DNA from: Cristatella mucedo
Taxonomy: Eukaryota; Bryozoa; Phylactolaemata; Cristatellidae
Assembly (NCBI GenBank): GCA_009760855.2
Contig: WPIO01000008.1
Span: 2,765,001-2,829,000 of the forward strand
Reading direction: 5' to 3'
DNA: 64,000 bases
Shown here: one piece after another, positions 63,317 to 64,000 of the stretch
How positions within the stretch are numbered: position 1 is the stretch's first letter
Layout of the letters: each line of letters begins with the position of its first letter
Position numbers and translations under genes: made by a program
Notes under the pieces: generated by a model
Databases searched by the model: none
The model's input: only the letters and a program-made list of their open reading frames with translations
Told to the model about the DNA's origin: nothing

Positions 63317-63503
63317 CAGTGGTTCTCAACCTTCCTAATGCTGCGACCCTTGAATACAGTTCCTCATGTTGTGGCGACCCCCAACCATAATATTACTGTG
63401 TGCAAAATGTGGAAATGCGTATTTTCCGATGGTCTTAGGCGACCCTCGTGAAAGGATCGTTCGACACCCAAAGGGGTCGCGGCCCACAGGTTGAGAGCCG
63501 CTG
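63317..63503 (-). mobile_element. SPIN-like hAT non-autonomous element, copy 3, with perfect TSD
   Basis: 187 bp in the opposite orientation, from CAGTGGTTCTCAACCTTCC to GGTTGAGAGCCGCTG. It is flanked by the exact 8-bp target duplication ACTTAAAG (63309-63316 and 63504-63511), the hAT signature. Confidence 0.9.
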
Positions 63504-63589
63504 ACTTAAAGGGATCTTATATTTACTGCTAGTTCGGATACTAGCTTGTGCATGCTAGGCTTCTCAGTAATGTAATGTACCTGCATCTC

Positions 63590-63900
63590 CCCCTTCTGTA
63601 ACTCCCTAGAGCCACAGAGACTAAGTGTGAGGTTCTGTAGCATAGTTTTCTCTAGCTCACTCAAAGCCTGGGAGGCTTTCGGTGCTCATTAATGGGCAGC
63701 CAAAAGACTTCATCTCAGACATAAAAAAAACAAAGCGAGAAGCTCAGCTAAGTCGAGAGAGCAATCGAGTAGTGAGTAGCATGGAAATAGCCCCTCAGGA
63801 CGGCTTAAAAGGATATACCACAGTCGGCGGCAGGAGAGTAGATGTCTTTGCATAAGCACTGTGGAGGTGAGCTCCACAGTCTAGGACCCGCAGAGCGAAA
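63590..63900 (-). repeat. Family R3 repeat, diverged, right of the SPIN pair
   Basis: Shares GACTTCATCTCA, CCACAGTCGGC and the CTCCACAGTCTAGG..AGCTTCTG layout with 60960-61290. Confidence 0.55.
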
Positions 63901-64000
63901 GCTTCTGTGGCCAGCGTTCATTAAGCATATGCATCGATCAGGCTGCTGCTGCATCTGGATATGATACTGCTCAAAACTGTTCGCCCACCCAACCCCCTGC

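Overview
This is a eukaryotic genomic window, most likely from an invertebrate animal. It holds intron-containing metazoan housekeeping genes (ribosomal protein L19, phosphofructokinase, acireductone dioxygenase, a BAG3-type co-chaperone) in GC-rich coding DNA, with long introns and intergenic DNA packed with LINEs, tRNA-derived SINEs, DNA transposons and CT/TA/GT microsatellites. I cannot name the phylum.

Layout. 1-3.8 kb: a CTG repeat, a decayed LINE endonuclease fragment on the minus strand and another LINE tail. About 3.8-38.4 kb: a large tandem duplication that carries two complete four-exon copies of ADI1 (methionine salvage), exons 15916-21639 and 27644-33660. Both copies have an intron 3 that only fits a GC-AG splice. 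Copy A has a shifted start codon and a longer C-terminus. Copy B also preserves the apparently empty site of an 11.4 kb nested insertion seen only in copy A.

Inside that insertion (4886-15535) lies an AT-rich Polinton/Maverick-like element of about 10.65 kb with 175-180 bp terminal inverted repeats. It carries remnants of a protein-primed family B DNA polymerase, a double-jelly-roll major capsid protein, a retroviral-type integrase, an intact YqaJ-like nuclease, a phage tail-fibre-like protein and several orphan ORFs. I found no packaging ATPase or maturation protease. Most ORFs carry stops or frameshifts, so this is an old integrated virus-like element, not an active one. Its gene set is the most unusual thing in the window.

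38.4-64 kb: a single-exon BAG3/starvin-like gene on the minus strand (39402-40349) with WW, two IPV motifs and a BAG domain; a single-exon DUF5662 gene (47279-47896) followed by two strong hairpins; LINE reverse-transcriptase fragments at 52.7-53.9 kb and 57.6-58.3 kb; RPL19 on the minus strand (55895-59134), head-to-head with the 5' end of phosphofructokinase on the plus strand (59440 to beyond the window). Three short hAT elements at 55.4, 63.0 and 63.3 kb match the SPIN ('SPace INvader') non-autonomous family known for horizontal transfer between animal phyla; one has a perfect 8-bp target duplication.

How it fits together: the host genes are unrelated housekeeping genes. The rest is shaped by transposition and by one segmental duplication, whose two copies give pre- and post-insertion alleles for dating the Polinton, a solo LTR and microsatellite growth.
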